Positions 45,733 through 57,339 of a DNA stretch of 64,000 bases are shown one piece after another. A model generated the notes under the pieces. The model saw nothing but the letters and a program-made list of their open reading frames with translations. It was not told the DNA's origin and made no database searches. The stretch spans positions 1-64,000 of the forward strand of contig JAODUP010001171.1 in NCBI GenBank assembly GCA_025642065.1. The letters run 5' to 3'. The stretch's first letter is position 1. Each line of letters begins with the position of its first letter. The translations under genes were made by a program, and so were the position numbers. This DNA is from Paralvinella palmiformis (Eukaryota; Annelida; Polychaeta; Terebellida; Alvinellidae).

Positions 45733-45794
45733 CCAGTGAAGTTAAAGATGAAACACTCTTCAGATATGCCCACGTCGAGATTCTAATTCTGGTG
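45733..45794 (-). repeat. tRNA-derived SINE, central piece
   Basis: The reverse complement reads CAGAATTAGAATCTCGACG (degenerate B box), then GGGCATATCTGAAGAGTGTTT and CATCTTTAACTTC. Head and tail are lost. Confidence 0.65.
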
Positions 45795-45860
45795 TGTGCA
45801 TGTATGTCTATATGTGTGTGTGTGGGTGTGTGTGTGCAGTGGTTGTGAGTGGATATCTAT
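45795..45860. repeat. (GT)n-rich tract
   Basis: Several short GT runs around TGTGTGTGTGGGTGTGTG. Confidence 0.85.
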
Positions 45861-46109
45861 GTCTGTATATGCATGGGTGTATGTGTGTCTATCCTGCCTA
45901 TCTGTGTGTGTTTTTTGTTTGCTTGCTTAATTAAGTAGCACATATGTTCTTGCCAGAATGTTACTGTTACGATGCCGAATAATCCTATCATACATGACAT
46001 ATTAGATTTTTGGCTAAAACTGGCAAAATACAGAAAAAAATTGAATAACACTTGGTGATTTAATAATGTTCATAAAAGTTACAATAGATAAATACAGTAT
46101 GCAATATGA

Positions 46110-46137
46110 ACCCCCCCCCCCACACACACACACACAC
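46110..46137. repeat. C-run followed by (CA)n
   Basis: Ten or more C followed by about 10 CA units. Confidence 0.95.
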
Positions 46138-46277
46138 GAATGAAAAGTGTTCTGATCTCCACAATCTGACGAGTAGACCATACATCTATTATACATGTTT
46201 ATGGCCCATCTATATTTAGGTTTAACTATGTATAGGTTTGCAGACCTGTAGAGTTATACATTTGTATATTTAATATT

Positions 46278-46370
46278 AGGGTGGCCAGACGTCCGGCTTT
46301 GCGCCGGACTGTTCGACTTCTTAGCCTGTCGTCCTCCATCAGGCGCCAGTTTAATCCGGATCTTTTTAGA
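46278..46370 (+). mobile_element. Possible hAT-type transposon terminus
   Basis: The sequence AGGGTGGCCAGACGTCC (46,278-46,294) resembles the (C)AGGGTG..CCAGACGTCC ends that I know from hAT-family DNA transposons, and is followed by a perfect hairpin GTCCGGC-TTTGC-GCCGGAC (46,291-46,309) and more GTCC/CCGGA words. This short block is unusually GC-rich for the window. I found no second terminal repeat or transposase, so it would be a solo end or a short non-autonomous remnant. Confidence 0.45.
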
Positions 46371-46599
46371 TTTTTACATAGCGTAACCTTAATTCTGAGA
46401 ACAATGTCCAGCTGTGTACAGAAAATTATAATCCGAAATAAAACTACTGGAGATGGTTAGAAAAGGACAGAAATGCAAGAAATAAACAGTTCATGACAGA
46501 CTACCATTGTATTTTTGAAATAAGGGAACTTTTAGCACATCTGCTAATTAATAAAAGTGTTATAGACGTTTGGGTGTAAATTATTTGAGACACTATCAT

Positions 46600-46870
46600 C
46601 TAACTGTTGAACTACACGCACGTGCTACTTACTGAGAGCTGTGGTGTCAAGTTGCATTTTTTGTGTGTGCTTCTTATGTTGTACGTAGTGTGCATGTAGC
46701 CACTATCCTGTGGGCGTGATATATTTCTCGCGTACGAAAAACAAATTAGCTGGTTCCAACAGGCTGAAGAGTAGCACAGACACATGCATAGTTCTAAGTA
46801 TCAATGTGTATATATGTGAAGGTGCAGAATATTGTATATTTAGATTGATGTACATATAATGTTCCTTGTG
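46600..46870 (+). repeat. Rep5 copy 3
   Basis: Contains CACGCACGTGCTACTTACTG, AGAGCTGTGGTGTCAAGTTG, CGCGTACGAAAAACAAATTA, GCTGG.T.CAACAGGCTGA and AGTAGCACAGACACATGCAT. The last part also resembles 46,150-46,250 (ACGAGTAGACCATACA), perhaps a separate piece. Confidence 0.65.
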
Positions 46871-46889
46871 TATATATTTATGGAGGTAC

Positions 46890-46952
46890 AAATACACACA
46901 CATGCATGCACACGCACGCATGCACACACACGCATGCACGCACGCACACACA
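46890..46952. repeat. (CA)n / GCATGC-rich tract
   Basis: Imperfect CA repeats with regularly spaced CATGCACG words. Frames of 61-82 codons on both strands follow from it. Confidence 0.9.
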
Positions 46953-48230
46953 AAATGTATGTATGCTTATCAGTGATAGTATTACAAACTGATCAAAATA
47001 GTCCAATAATAGATATGTCCCATTGCGTTTCAATAAATAATCAAGTAATTCAGCTTCCGACACTCAACACAAAACAAATTATTTACCACTGATTACTGCT
47101 AAGAGAGTAGGACACAACGTGTAGGCTTTGGGGATGTTCCATTCATGATGACACCAACATAACAAAACGTTAGTCAGTGGAAGCCATATTTATTTGTGAG
47201 TATTTAATATCAAAGAAGCATTTAATTCTCCAACATGAAGTCCAGTTTGTGTTGCGATAAATAAATGATGAACACTGAACGTTAGAACAATGAGAGCTGT
47301 TGTTTTTCCTTTAAAAGTGGCCTCCTTAATAATCGATAGACACTTATTGCTATCGATCATCGTTAAAAGATCTCTTTACTAGTCATCAATGGTATACGAA
47401 TATATTTGTATGGAGATGTTTTTCACATAACAAAGAGTAACCAGCACCAAGTAAACGTTTCACTACCCGTAAGACTATTATATTGTGGCTTATAATAAAG
47501 AATATGTAGTGACGTTGAAGATGTGATGAAAACCTTGGATTGACCCATTTGGAATATTAACCTGGTTTTATTTCGGAATTTTCTTCTTTACGAAATAACA
47601 ACAAGACTTGTGATTTATTCATGGGTTTAATCGTTAAGCTAACATATTCCTACTTACTTAGCCGCCAGTTGCTAGAATAAGGGCATATTCAAATGTACAC
47701 ACATCTGGATCCTATCTTTCAATTCAATTTTACCAAATGTTAGTAGCGTGATATATAAGGAAGAATAGGCGCAGTAGTATGGTCTTATACTTTAAACTGT
47801 ATACCACAGCTGGCATATATTAGAACCATAATTATAAATAAGGAAAACAATATTTATTGACTAATACAAATTTAATTTATGTTACTGAAATTGACAATAC
47901 CGTAATACGTTTGATATTTATTATTGTTATTGTATTTTATGGTTTAAATAACTTTCTTCCTTCCATTTGATTTTCTTGACTTCTGTTTTTAGCGTGCACG
48001 TTATATTCTGCTTACAAGTATAATTATTCTGGCGAGGGTCATTCATTTTCTCTGTTGTCTTTTCTACGTGTAAATAATTCAAAACGAGTCTTGACGTTTC
48101 TTTCGTATGTAATGCAACTACAAAGGAAACATCAAACAATGAAAGAATGACAAAAATAGCATCATTCCCCCCCTTCTCTGGTAATATAAATATATCTGTA
48201 TATCTCTTTCTCGGTTATATAAGTTGCTGA

Positions 48231-48232
<2 letters not shown>
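46953..48232. other. No confident feature
   Basis: AT-rich. A 70-codon Lys/Thr-rich frame (47,927-48,139, minus) has no motif. A run of six C near 48,167 is the only simple sequence. Confidence 0.45.

Positions 48233-48312
<80 letters not shown>
48233..48312. repeat. (TA)n microsatellite
   Basis: About 40 TA units, the longest pure tract in the window. Confidence 0.95.
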
Positions 48313-48314
<2 letters not shown>

Positions 48315-48839
48315 GTTCTATTAAAGCGCTGCATCGTATTATTATAAATATAATTCTCGTGTTTTGTATGTGACTTAATACTTATTCATTAAAGTATATC
48401 TTCTTATATCTCTGCTGAGATAGTATATTCGACGGAAAACAAAAATTACCATATTTTAATAAAAATGTACCAGTTCTGTCTGAAGTAAGAGGTAACATTT
48501 ACAAAGAAAATGTTGGACATCGTGTTTGTTTATAGAGCTACTTAGGACAGAAAAATCAAATTATATAGATATCTTTATGGTCGAATATTTTGATAAATGC
48601 CTGAATGTATGAATACATAATTATATTGATGAATAGAATAAACCACAAAGAGATAGACAGAAAATGGATCCTAAAACTGGCTCTCGAATAGAATTTGGCA
48701 AATGTACATAATAATTAGTAATGTGCTTTCAAAAATAAACCACTACTACTAAATAAAATGGCATGGCAGAAGGACAGATATACCATGATTGGTACAGTAA
48801 CTTAATATCATTAGACATTATCTTTAGATCAGAGGTATG
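48313..48839. other. No confident feature
   Basis: AT-rich. It may include decayed 5' parts of the following LINE. Confidence 0.45.
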
Positions 48840-49322
48840 GCAAGGTATACCTTCACTTAGGAATCGGTACGATCAAGTAGGCTGAAAATTTAAAAAAAGG
48901 TACTACAACCAGCATCTAGACAAGCTAGGGATTTAGTAAGGATAATTAATATTCTGATAACCTTAAATGTGCTAAAACATTCGTGGAAAGCAGAGATAAC
49001 CTGGCGCACCTTAATGATGCACTTTGAAATATACATGGATCTCTGTAGAAAAAGAAATAAACTACTGTTTGAGGAGAAGAAGTGTTTCTATTTCGCGAAG
49101 ATAGAGGAATGTCGAAAAGATCAAAAGAAACTCTTCAAATTAACTAAGAACGTGATGAGAAGTAACTCAAATGTAAATCTTCCACGTTTTAGCTCTGCTG
49201 GACTTGTGGCGGACATGTTCAGCTTTACTTTCATAAGTAAAACGACAATAATCAGGAATAAAAGTATTTCTGATTTCCCAAATACTAACTGCAATATCTC
49301 AATGGATACATATATTATGTTC

Positions 49323-49391
49323 AATGGAATTTTATCCTATCATGTGCACAAAAGTGGCAGTAAAACATCAATCATCATCATTAATGGGAAT
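49323..49391 (+). mobile_element. 5'-truncated SINE inserted in LINE, with target duplication
   Basis: TATCATGTGCACAAAAGTGG, CAGTAAAACATC and (ATC)n (about 49,336-49,380) are the last 45 bases of the main SINE. Flanking words AATGGAAT (49,323-49,330) and AATGGGAAT (49,383-49,391) look like a target-site duplication. The related LINE at 14.5-16.3 kb reads uninterrupted here (IMFNGNILEMF), so the insert is extra. It is in frame, which is why the 208-codon frame continues through it. Confidence 0.75.
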
Positions 49392-50082
49392 ATGCTCGAA
49401 CTGTTTGGACCGGCTTCTGTAGTTGAGGTCAAGGAGATAATCACCAAGTCTCTGAACAAGTCTTATGACTTGGATCCATTGGCAACTTGGCTTTTGAACA
49501 AATGTGTGGATCAACTTCTGCCACTGATAATACCCATTATCATTAGGTCAATAAATGAGTCAGTAATGCTGTTGTGTTTGAACGAGCCACCCTAGCCCGG
49601 CTGATTTTGTGATCTGGGTTAGATAAGGAAGATATGAAGAATTATCGTACTATCTCTAGCCTTCTTTTCATCTCCAAACCTATTGGCAATCCAGTAGCAA
49701 GGCGTATATAAGAACACTTAGAGCACAATAACCCATATTATAGTTAACAGCTTGCTTATCGTAGAGGTCATTTAACAAAAACTGCCAGCTCGAACGTTCC
49801 CAGTGACAATGCTGACGCTCTTGATCAAGGATCCATGAGTATAGTAATTATGCTTAATTAATCTGCAGCTTTCGATGTAATCGATCATCCAATACTATTG
49901 AAACGATTAGAGAATTCCTTTGGATTCAAAGAATAGGCAGTAACTTTTGTAAAGTAGTGCCTCACCTACATAAACGATTGCTTTTCAGTGGCAGGAGAAA
50001 TCACCAGATGTAGGTCTTCATTTCAGGACCAAAGAATTACTGTATGTACACCAAACCAGTTGGTGAGATTATTAAATGGCTA

Positions 50083-50085
<3 letters not shown>

Positions 50086-50147
<62 letters not shown>
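50086..50147. repeat. (TA)n microsatellite inside the LINE palm domain
   Basis: About 31 TA units in place of the short AATATAAAATATTAT equivalent in the sister LINE, six codons or fewer before the YADD box. It is translated as Tyr-Ile repeats in the RT frame. Confidence 0.95.
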
Positions 50148-50151
<4 letters not shown>

Positions 50152-50560
50152 CTTATGCCGATGATATACAAGTGTACACGACATTAAAGGCGTGTGATAA
50201 ATGGGATGATATTTCATCTTCGATTGAAAGGTGTTTGGATGATGAACTACATAATGATCGAATTCATTGTTTTCTCATCCAAATAACATGTGAAGAAAAC
50301 TGAGAATCTTTGCATGAAGATAGAATCCAGATATATCAATTCGTCTATGTGTGTACGAAATCTAGGATTGATGTTGGATAATACTCTAGGAATTGAGAAG
50401 CAGGTAAATTCAATATGTAATTCCTATTATTATGAAATACGAAATATAGGACTTATTCGTAAGTACATAAATGATATTTATAGATTTCCTTGGGTAAGTC
50501 ATGTTAAATTTCATTTCATTTATTTGATAACGACGAGGACCGCTCACTGAAATAGTATAA

Positions 50561-50779
50561 ACATTACTTTTACCTAATGGAACGAAAACGCTAAATTAAT
50601 TCACCGAAGAAAACGTTTAAATCGAAGAACATATACTAAGGACAAAATAAAAAAATATAGGTGAACAAATTGCCATTTAAATGTCGTTGCTTATTTTAAC
50701 GTTATCTGTAAAATATGACACTTATTACTGGGCATGAACAGGAAAGGGTGCTTTCAGTGGAACATTATGCGTCTGATGA
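50561..50779. other. No recognisable feature
   Basis: Short AT-rich segment between the LINE and Rep4 copy 3. Confidence 0.5.
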
Positions 50780-51590
50780 CTCGCATACCTCATCAATCAC
50801 GGGCACTAACCTCGTCCAGGTATCTAAGCAGTGTGATAACTATAACCCCCCCCCCCAGAGTCTCATATGTGCATTTGTCGTTTGTTATCATAAAGCAAAA
50901 ACCAGACGGTGGAGGTAAATAAAAACGCTGACATCTACTCTACCACACATAATCTGTTATCGTTTCATCGTTTATGACTGAGAGAATAGCGAAGTTGTTT
51001 ATCACACTACCAATATCGGCTACGGAATAGCGATATTCCTTTAGGAGCGTGATTTTTGATACGTTCTCTTCTGATGTATACAGCTAACTTTTGATGTTGT
51101 CAGCTAAAATCAATTCATTGGAGCGGGAGTGGTGCCATTCATCTATAATCTCACAAGAATCACATCAGATTTTGTACTGACTGTCCTCAGAGGTTACTCT
51201 GTTGGAATGATAAAATTCCACTGAGTGTTTGTAGCATTGACATATCTAAACATATAATATTTCGCCATCTACCTGATGATAAAATACCTTGTTAATGGAT
51301 GTCCTTTACACGGTATGAACATTTTCATATGAGAACCATATTTGTATAAGGTTATTCTATAGACTAATGATAACAATTCTATCGGTCCGCATTTTCTTTA
51401 CTCGATTTCTTCCTTTCGTTTTCTAGTTTATTTTAAATTTCGGTTACATTTTCAGAGACTCATCCACGAATGAACTGTTTGTTTTCAATTATTATCGGGT
51501 GTCATGTGGACAAATTAATTTCTAGACTAACTGACTCCTTATTCGATAATTTACAATAAATTATCTCAGCTATAGATTGTACATATTGTT
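50780..51590 (+). repeat. Rep4 copy 3
   Basis: Shared blocks with the other two copies: CCCAGAGTCTCAT, GCATTTGTCGTTTGTTATCA, GACTGAGAGAATAGCGAAG, CATTCATCTATAATCTCACA, GACTGTCCTCAGAGG, TGAGTGTTTGTAGCATTGAC and AAATTATCTCAGCTATAGATT. A run of 11-12 C is present at 50,846-50,857. Frames of 62-75 codons are not shared. Confidence 0.65.
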
Positions 51591-51737
51591 GGCCACATTT
51601 TGTCATTCATTTGCAACAAAACGTGTTCAAACATAAGTCAGATTTATTATACATATAACTCCTAAGGAATAATCTGACATATTTCAACAATGAAGAGTGG
51701 ATAATATAAAGGTATTGACCTTTGTCTTGACCTTTGT

Positions 51738-51938
51738 GTGGCGTGCCTCCCTGGTCTAACCGGTAGGGCGTTGGATCACAGGTCACTACCACCTGAGTTC
51801 AAATCTCGGCGTGAGCATATCTGAAAGGTGTTTAATTTGTTACTTCGCTTCATTTCCTTTGGAGCTCGCTCGGTCCATTTATCCTACCATGTATACAAAA
51901 GTGGTCGTAAAATAGCAATCATCATCATCATCATCGAA
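51738..51938 (+). repeat. tRNA-derived SINE, full-length copy
   Basis: Head GCGTGCCTCCCTGGTCTAAC (A box GGTCTAACCGGTAGGG), B box GAGTTCAAATCTC, ACTTCGCTTCATTTCCTTTGG body, GGTCCATTTATCCTACCATG, a diverged TATACAAAAGTGGTCGTAAA tail and (ATC)n of five to six units. Confidence 0.9.
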
Positions 51939-52379
51939 CTTGTCTGAATAGCTTTAATTTAATCACAAAATATCTGGAGACAAATTAATTATCTTTACCA
52001 TTTCTATAAAGGCCCAAATATAACCATGTAGTCATTTATCTTCATATAAAAACGTCCCAGGACGTAAAATATCCGTTTGATATCTATATGAAGACCACCC
52101 TTTGTAAAAATGAATAACAATTAATAACAAACATTCTACAATATGAAACCCAAGTTCATTACAAATATTCATAACTGAAAATTAATGAAAGTGTTATGTG
52201 ATATCCTTATTCAAACCGATTTTATAGTTTGTGCAACATATACGTAATGTTCGAGTATGATACGTAATTGGCATGCTTTAATACCATGTTTAGATGGCAC
52301 ATCGAAATATGAAGAGGAAATATGTTGCCAAAATGTTTCAAACATGAGAACAACAGCCAATACTATTGAACAAGACAAC
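51939..52379. other. No recognisable feature
   Basis: AT-rich sequence without frames or partner copies. Confidence 0.5.
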
Positions 52380-52900
52380 ATTATATTTCGAGTAGTTTCG
52401 ATCCGGCTCTAAATTGTCGGTAACTGGCTCTGTTCGTATCAAAGGAAGATCCCCAAGGAAGAACATTATGCTGTCTGTCAGAAAATAAGAAGCTTGAAAT
52501 CAAATATTAAGTCGTTTCTTGAGACTTCCAATGTTAAACAACATGATATCGGGTTGAAGACACCAATTTAATCAGCATTAGATGTGTCATTATTGCGAGG
52601 CTTTTAGAGCCGGAATTCCTTGAGATGATAGACGACTGAACGCCTGGAATAAAATTAATATCTCGATAAATAAAGGTCCCTTTAGCTATTAAGTGTATCC
52701 AGAGCATAAATCATAGTTTTTGTATCTAGAATAGCAAAACTATCGGCTTGTATTGCAACAATTCAAGACAAACGTGGTTCTTGATTCAGAGCATCAGCCA
52801 TATGGATTGGTGGATGTGTTCCAAATATGGTTTCTAAATCGACAGCTCCACTCATGTTCAAGTCGAAGTTGAACAAGACCGCGCTATCGTTTGTTTCCTA
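52380..52900 (+). repeat. Rep7 copy 1
   Basis: Aligns with 57,340-57,900 and in part 60,560-60,790. Shared blocks include GCATTAGATGTGTCA, CGAGGCTTTTAGAGCCGGAA, ATTCCTTGAGATGATAGACG and, further right, CTTGATTCAGAGCA and CTCATGTTCAAGTCG. On the minus strand, residues such as LNM and DALNQEPRLS echo the 129-codon frame in copy 2. Confidence 0.6.
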
Positions 52901-53019
52901 TCGGTGACCTGTGATCCTGTGACCTCTGACGGATAATGTCTAAAATAAAAATGACAATAATTTACAGATATTTTTTTTCAATTATTCAACCCACCGCAAT
53001 CATGTCGTCTTCGTGCGAT

Positions 53020-53108
53020 AGATAGAGTGAGAGAGAGATAGATAGATAGATAGATAGATAGATATATAGATATATAGATATATAGATAAAGGAAAGAAAG
53101 AGATATAT

Positions 53109-53179
<71 letters not shown>

Positions 53180-53203
53180 GGGAGAGCGAGAGGCATATAT
53201 ATA

Positions 53204-53281
<78 letters not shown>

Positions 53282-53310
53282 AGAAGAAGAAAACGAGATA
53301 AAAAAGAGAA

Positions 53311-53368
<58 letters not shown>

Positions 53369-53399
53369 GTGTGTGTGTGTGTGTGTGTGTGATAAAGAA

Positions 53400-53476
<77 letters not shown>

Positions 53477-53508
53477 GACAGAGAGAGAGAGAGATTACGC
53501 GTGTGAGT

Positions 53509-53550
<42 letters not shown>
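53020..53550. repeat. Compound microsatellite (GA, GATA, TA, GT)
   Basis: In order: GAGA, (GATA)n, (TA)n to about 53,173, GAGAGCGAGAGGC, two (TA)n tracts, (GA)n, an AAGA-rich part, (TA)n, (GT)n, (TA)n, (GA)n and a final (GT)n to 53,549. More than 500 bases of simple sequence. Frames of 72-79 codons on both strands are artefacts. Confidence 0.95.
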
Positions 53551-54319
53551 CTGGTTGCAAACCTTTACTCGACAGATAAGACATCTAGTGTTATTTGTCT
53601 ACACTAATTTACAATTACTCTTTTTTGTTTATTATTTTTTGTACACAAACCCGACAACATAAAACTTTCAGTAGCTTATCTCCGTTGGCTATACGGGAAT
53701 ATACTATGTTTAAGGAAGGTAATTTCGTGTAATTGGATACCATTTCTTTGTAGTTATTCGTGATTGAATTAAAAGACATACGAGATATAACAAGAAACAT
53801 AAATCCCCTAGGATCAGGTGACTTTCATAAATGTTTTTTTATTTTAGTTACAACAACAACGAAATCAGTGGCACTGCTGTTGTGGATTTACGTAAGTTGG
53901 CGTGAGTTGGTATTTAAATGCGTTTTCGTGGATACATTGGTGGAATATTCGTTTGCTATTTGATGTCGTGACGGAGACTATATATTGTGTCATAGACCTT
54001 AGTGACATTATATATTATTTCACGACGAACATGCAATCAACATTTATTGCGCGGAATTGATACTTATAAACGACAATCCGATGACCAGATCAACTGATGT
54101 TGGAGGAGCTCATGACTTCTTTCTTCATATTTACATTCAGCACATGATCAGTCGAAAGAGTGGATACAATATTTGCAACCTATTATAAGTTCTTGACTCG
54201 CATGATGAGTGTTTATCTCATGTAATGAGTGCTTGACTCATACATGCCATACAAATACACTTCTAACAAATGATTGTTCAGCATTCTAGAGATACATTAT
54301 TGTCTATGAAAGATACAAT
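53551..54319. other. No confident feature
   Basis: AT-rich, with short frames (61-67 codons) lacking motifs. Confidence 0.45.
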
Positions 54320-55215
54320 TTGAATGCAAATATTGCTATTCGATTTAGAAGCTTTGCCTACTGATACTCCAACAGGTAATAAATGCAAACTAAAACCCTG
54401 TAGGAAAGGAGATGTATGTGCGATAATAAACGGACTGGGGACTAAATTATATATGCCATCCAAACTACTGGAAAATAAACAATCACTAAACAACAAAGTC
54501 GATAAACTGTGTGCCCGAACTCATTTCTGATGATAATATAGAATTGCTTCGGCATGATACATGGTTGAAATTAGAAACAGCTAGCAACCAAGTACCACCA
54601 GATGAGTTCAGTTTCTATAGTGCTGATAGAAATCCAGAATCCGGAAAGAGTTCGGAAGAGGTGGAATATGGCTGTTTTTGAATAATTGTTGGTGCGAAAA
54701 TATTACAATCCAGAATACCACATTCACACCAAAACGAAAACCTCCATGTGGAACCTTTACGCTTTACTCTATTCCAAGTGAAATGTTCTCGTTTTGTATT
54801 AGTAATGCCTGAATGGCACTATATTACAAAAAGAAGAATCGTATACATACTATTGACCGCCTGAGTCTTAAACTCCTACATGAAATACGCCAATGACACA
54901 GTCATTGTAGGATTTATTGCAAATAATGATGAAAACAACTGTAAAAATCAAATTCCTGAAGATTTTCACTGTTGTCAGTTACACAATTTGTCGTTGAATG
55001 TCACCAAAATCCCAAAACATTATATTTGATTTTAGACTGTCTAATATTACTCATTTATCCGTCACAATAAATAATGACTCTACTAAAATATGTGATTCTT
55101 TTAAATATCTTAGTATTACTATTGACAAAAAGTCAAAATGGTTAAAACAGTTTGGAACAATTTTCCATATGTGCACAAAAATGAAAAGTGAAAAGGTTAT
55201 GTTTCCATAAAACAG
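54320..55215 (+). pseudogene. Rex1-like LINE remnant: endonuclease plus RT palm
   Basis: The N-terminal frame 54,324-54,530 includes KCKLKPCRKGD, then MPSKLLENKQSLNNKVDKL, the typical pre-endonuclease segment before 'NKLDEL'. Across frames, DTWLKLETASNQVPPDEFSF, YSADRNPESGKS and NNCWCENITIQNTTFTPKRK follow, i.e. the ETWL strand and the next endonuclease strands. The central RT is deleted. The palm resumes at 54,880: KYANDTVIVG (catalytic YADD now YAND, 54,886-54,897), LSLNVTKSQNIIFDFRLSN and SFKYLSITIDKKSKW. It stops near 55,210. A different lineage from the CR1-like elements. Confidence 0.85.
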
Positions 55216-56032
55216 AAAAGTGCAATGTTATGTTTCCATAAAACCCCATCCACTCTATTAACATTTCTCCTATATAAGGTGATGTATAAGGTTACAAGCC
55301 TTGCCATGCATAACTGATGAAAGTGTGTATGGTTATATTACGATTATACTTTGCTAGCAGGTGAACATGAGGATTATTTCACATACACATTTTGTAATGC
55401 CACATATATCGATTCGTACCATATGTTATTGGTACCTAGGATCAATCAAGCAATGTCGTTATTGAACTCATTTTAGCATATTTATAATATTGAAGCCAGG
55501 GATTCGTTCGGGCTTTTAATTTATCAAGTAAGAAAGGGTGCTTCGCTGGAGTAGGTTATCAACTATTCAAACATAATCATCATGTTTCAATACTCTTTAA
55601 CCGTGCCGTAACACATACACATACACACACACAAACACACACACGCATACATGCACCCACGCACACACACACACAAAACACACCGGCATATAGAGAGAGA
55701 TCAAATACAGTAGTTGGGCTTAGATGCTATCAACAATAACACAAACGATAACAATAAAAATAAAACCCATAAACTGTCGTAAGTTAATTAAATTATGTTG
55801 GAGACATGTCGGAGTTTGTTTATAATATGATCAAGATCTGATGAGTCAATAATTCAGTTATTGTAGTTAATAGACAGTTATTCGGACTCTGGCGATTCAT
55901 ATTATTATATTCATATTGCACAGCGATGTGGAATGTATTAATGAAAAGCTTCGGTGTGATGTTCAGATGGGGTGCACAAACGTTTCTTTATAGATTGACA
56001 AACTGTTATAACTAGGGTAGATGATACGTATT

Positions 56033-56035
<3 letters not shown>
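55216..56035. other. No confident feature; CA tract at 55,612-55,680
   Basis: AT-rich. A (CA)n-rich tract with TACATGCACCC lies at 55,612-55,680. CCGTGCCGTAACACA near 55,601 recalls the start of the 69-bp direct repeat at 41,171, but is too short to call. Confidence 0.45.

Positions 56036-56074
<39 letters not shown>
56036..56074. repeat. (TA)n microsatellite
   Basis: About 19 TA units. Confidence 0.95.
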
Positions 56075-56076
<2 letters not shown>

Positions 56077-56369
56077 ACACCAACGTATTATTTACATGTT
56101 TACAATTTATACTAAGACACTGAATGGCCTAAATTGTGCCGATGTGTCGTTAAATAAAATTCATCAATCCATCCTATATATAGTTTATTCCGTAATTTAA
56201 AGCCTAAACCCATATTAGAAAGGCTTAATTATATTAGTACATGTAAAGCTTTACTACAGCAGTTCAATTACTTACAATAAAAGCATAGTGCAAAAGTAAA
56301 CCAACTGTTTTAATGCATATTTAATTTCTTGATTTTAAAATTATATACATGCTGTTAATATATATTACT

Positions 56370-57100
56370 TTATACTTCTGTAAAAAGTTGACAAAAATTT
56401 ATTTCACAGATCATTTTATGCTGGGAACTGCGTAAGAAAATGGAAATCACATTATATTGCAAATTATTCTGAAATTTACTACAGTATAAACAAATTCTCT
56501 CCTCTTTTGGTATTACATTTTGACAATGTCTCCCAGTCTCAATAGCTAATCCATGACTGCTACATCTAAAGTTTACAATCACCGATATAACCTTTCTGAC
56601 TCTTAAGATTCCTAAAAAGCGATAGTTTACTATTTTTCTTAACAGATTCAGTCCATTCCTGACAATAACAATCTTTAACACGTTGCTTAAACTTACAAAT
56701 AAATAATGATTAATTACCAACTCCTTGGTTCATCCAAACATTATTATAGCCATATCTACTTAATACGTTCTCAATGCTTGTGCACCATGTAGTACGACCC
56801 ATTTCATGTAAATAATAATCCATCATATAGCATTGCTAAACTATTCTATTATCATTCATACTGATTATGTTCAGCCAAACTTTTATACATTTATTAACGT
56901 AGTTCACATATAAAGGAATATCTTCAACCTTTAGCTAATACGGCCAAATTTGATATCGTATTATTGACATCAATAACACGTTTAATTGTACGCGTTGAAT
57001 ACACTCTGTTCTTTGATATCCCCAAATCTCAGCACCATAACATAAGAAAGGGAATACCACCTGATCAGAGAGATGACATGACTTATCTGGATATCACATC
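56370..57100 (-). pseudogene. LINE C-terminal region (Cys-rich tail type)
   Basis: Read right to left: FPFLCYGAEIWGYQRTECIQ and VQLNVLLM (about 57,060-56,960), then VEDIPLYVNYVNKCIKVWLN, MGRTTWCTSIENVLSRYGY, NNVWMNQGVGN, and the frame 56,370-56,720 with FRCSSHGLAIETGRHCQN and PKEERICLYCSKFQNN. The series LLYGAEIWG, RCS.H.L.IE.GR and ERIC..C is the C-terminal region of a LINE polyprotein lineage with a Cys-rich end, distinct from CR1. It has several stops and no palm or endonuclease part. Confidence 0.8.
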
Positions 57101-57339
57101 ATAATTATAAGTCAGGATAATATGTTTGGACGACAAGTTTATGGTGTATATAAGGGTGAACAAGTTGAAGTTAGAGAGAAACATGGTTGACGGGTGTACA
57201 GCTAACTTGTAGAAGTCAATTACATACGTTATGGGATATATTAATTGTTACCTTTAATTGTTATTCATTATTAGCTAAAAGTCCTATCCAGTAAGGGCAT
57301 GAACCTAGTTCGAAAGAACGAAGGAAATATTTAGAACTA
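57101..57339. other. No recognisable feature
   Basis: AT-rich unique sequence. Confidence 0.5.

Larger units (their letters stand above)
48840..50560 (+). pseudogene. CR1-like LINE with nested SINE tail and (TA)n expansion
   Basis: A 208-codon frame (48,969-49,595) holds the linker (YMDLCRKRNKLLFEEKK, KLFKLTKNVM) and the start of the RT (SYDLDPLATWLLNKCVDQLL). After a frameshift, MKNYRTISSLLFISKPIGN (about 49,635-49,690) and SAAFDVIDHPILLKRLENS (about 49,867-49,920) follow. The palm frame 50,076-50,303 contains an intact YADD (50,154-50,165) in YYSYADDIQVYTTL. The thumb frame 50,290-50,550 has VRNLGLMLDNTLGIEKQVNS. The endonuclease domain is not recognisable. It is the same family as the element at 14,518-16,340. 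Stops, frameshifts, a SINE tail (49,332-49,382) and a (TA)n tract (50,086-50,147) interrupt it. Confidence 0.9.

Noticed and set aside
53311..53550. 79-codon frame with Tyr/Ile, Arg/Glu and Val/Cys blocks
   Set aside because: Entirely microsatellite; every block is a simple dinucleotide repeat.
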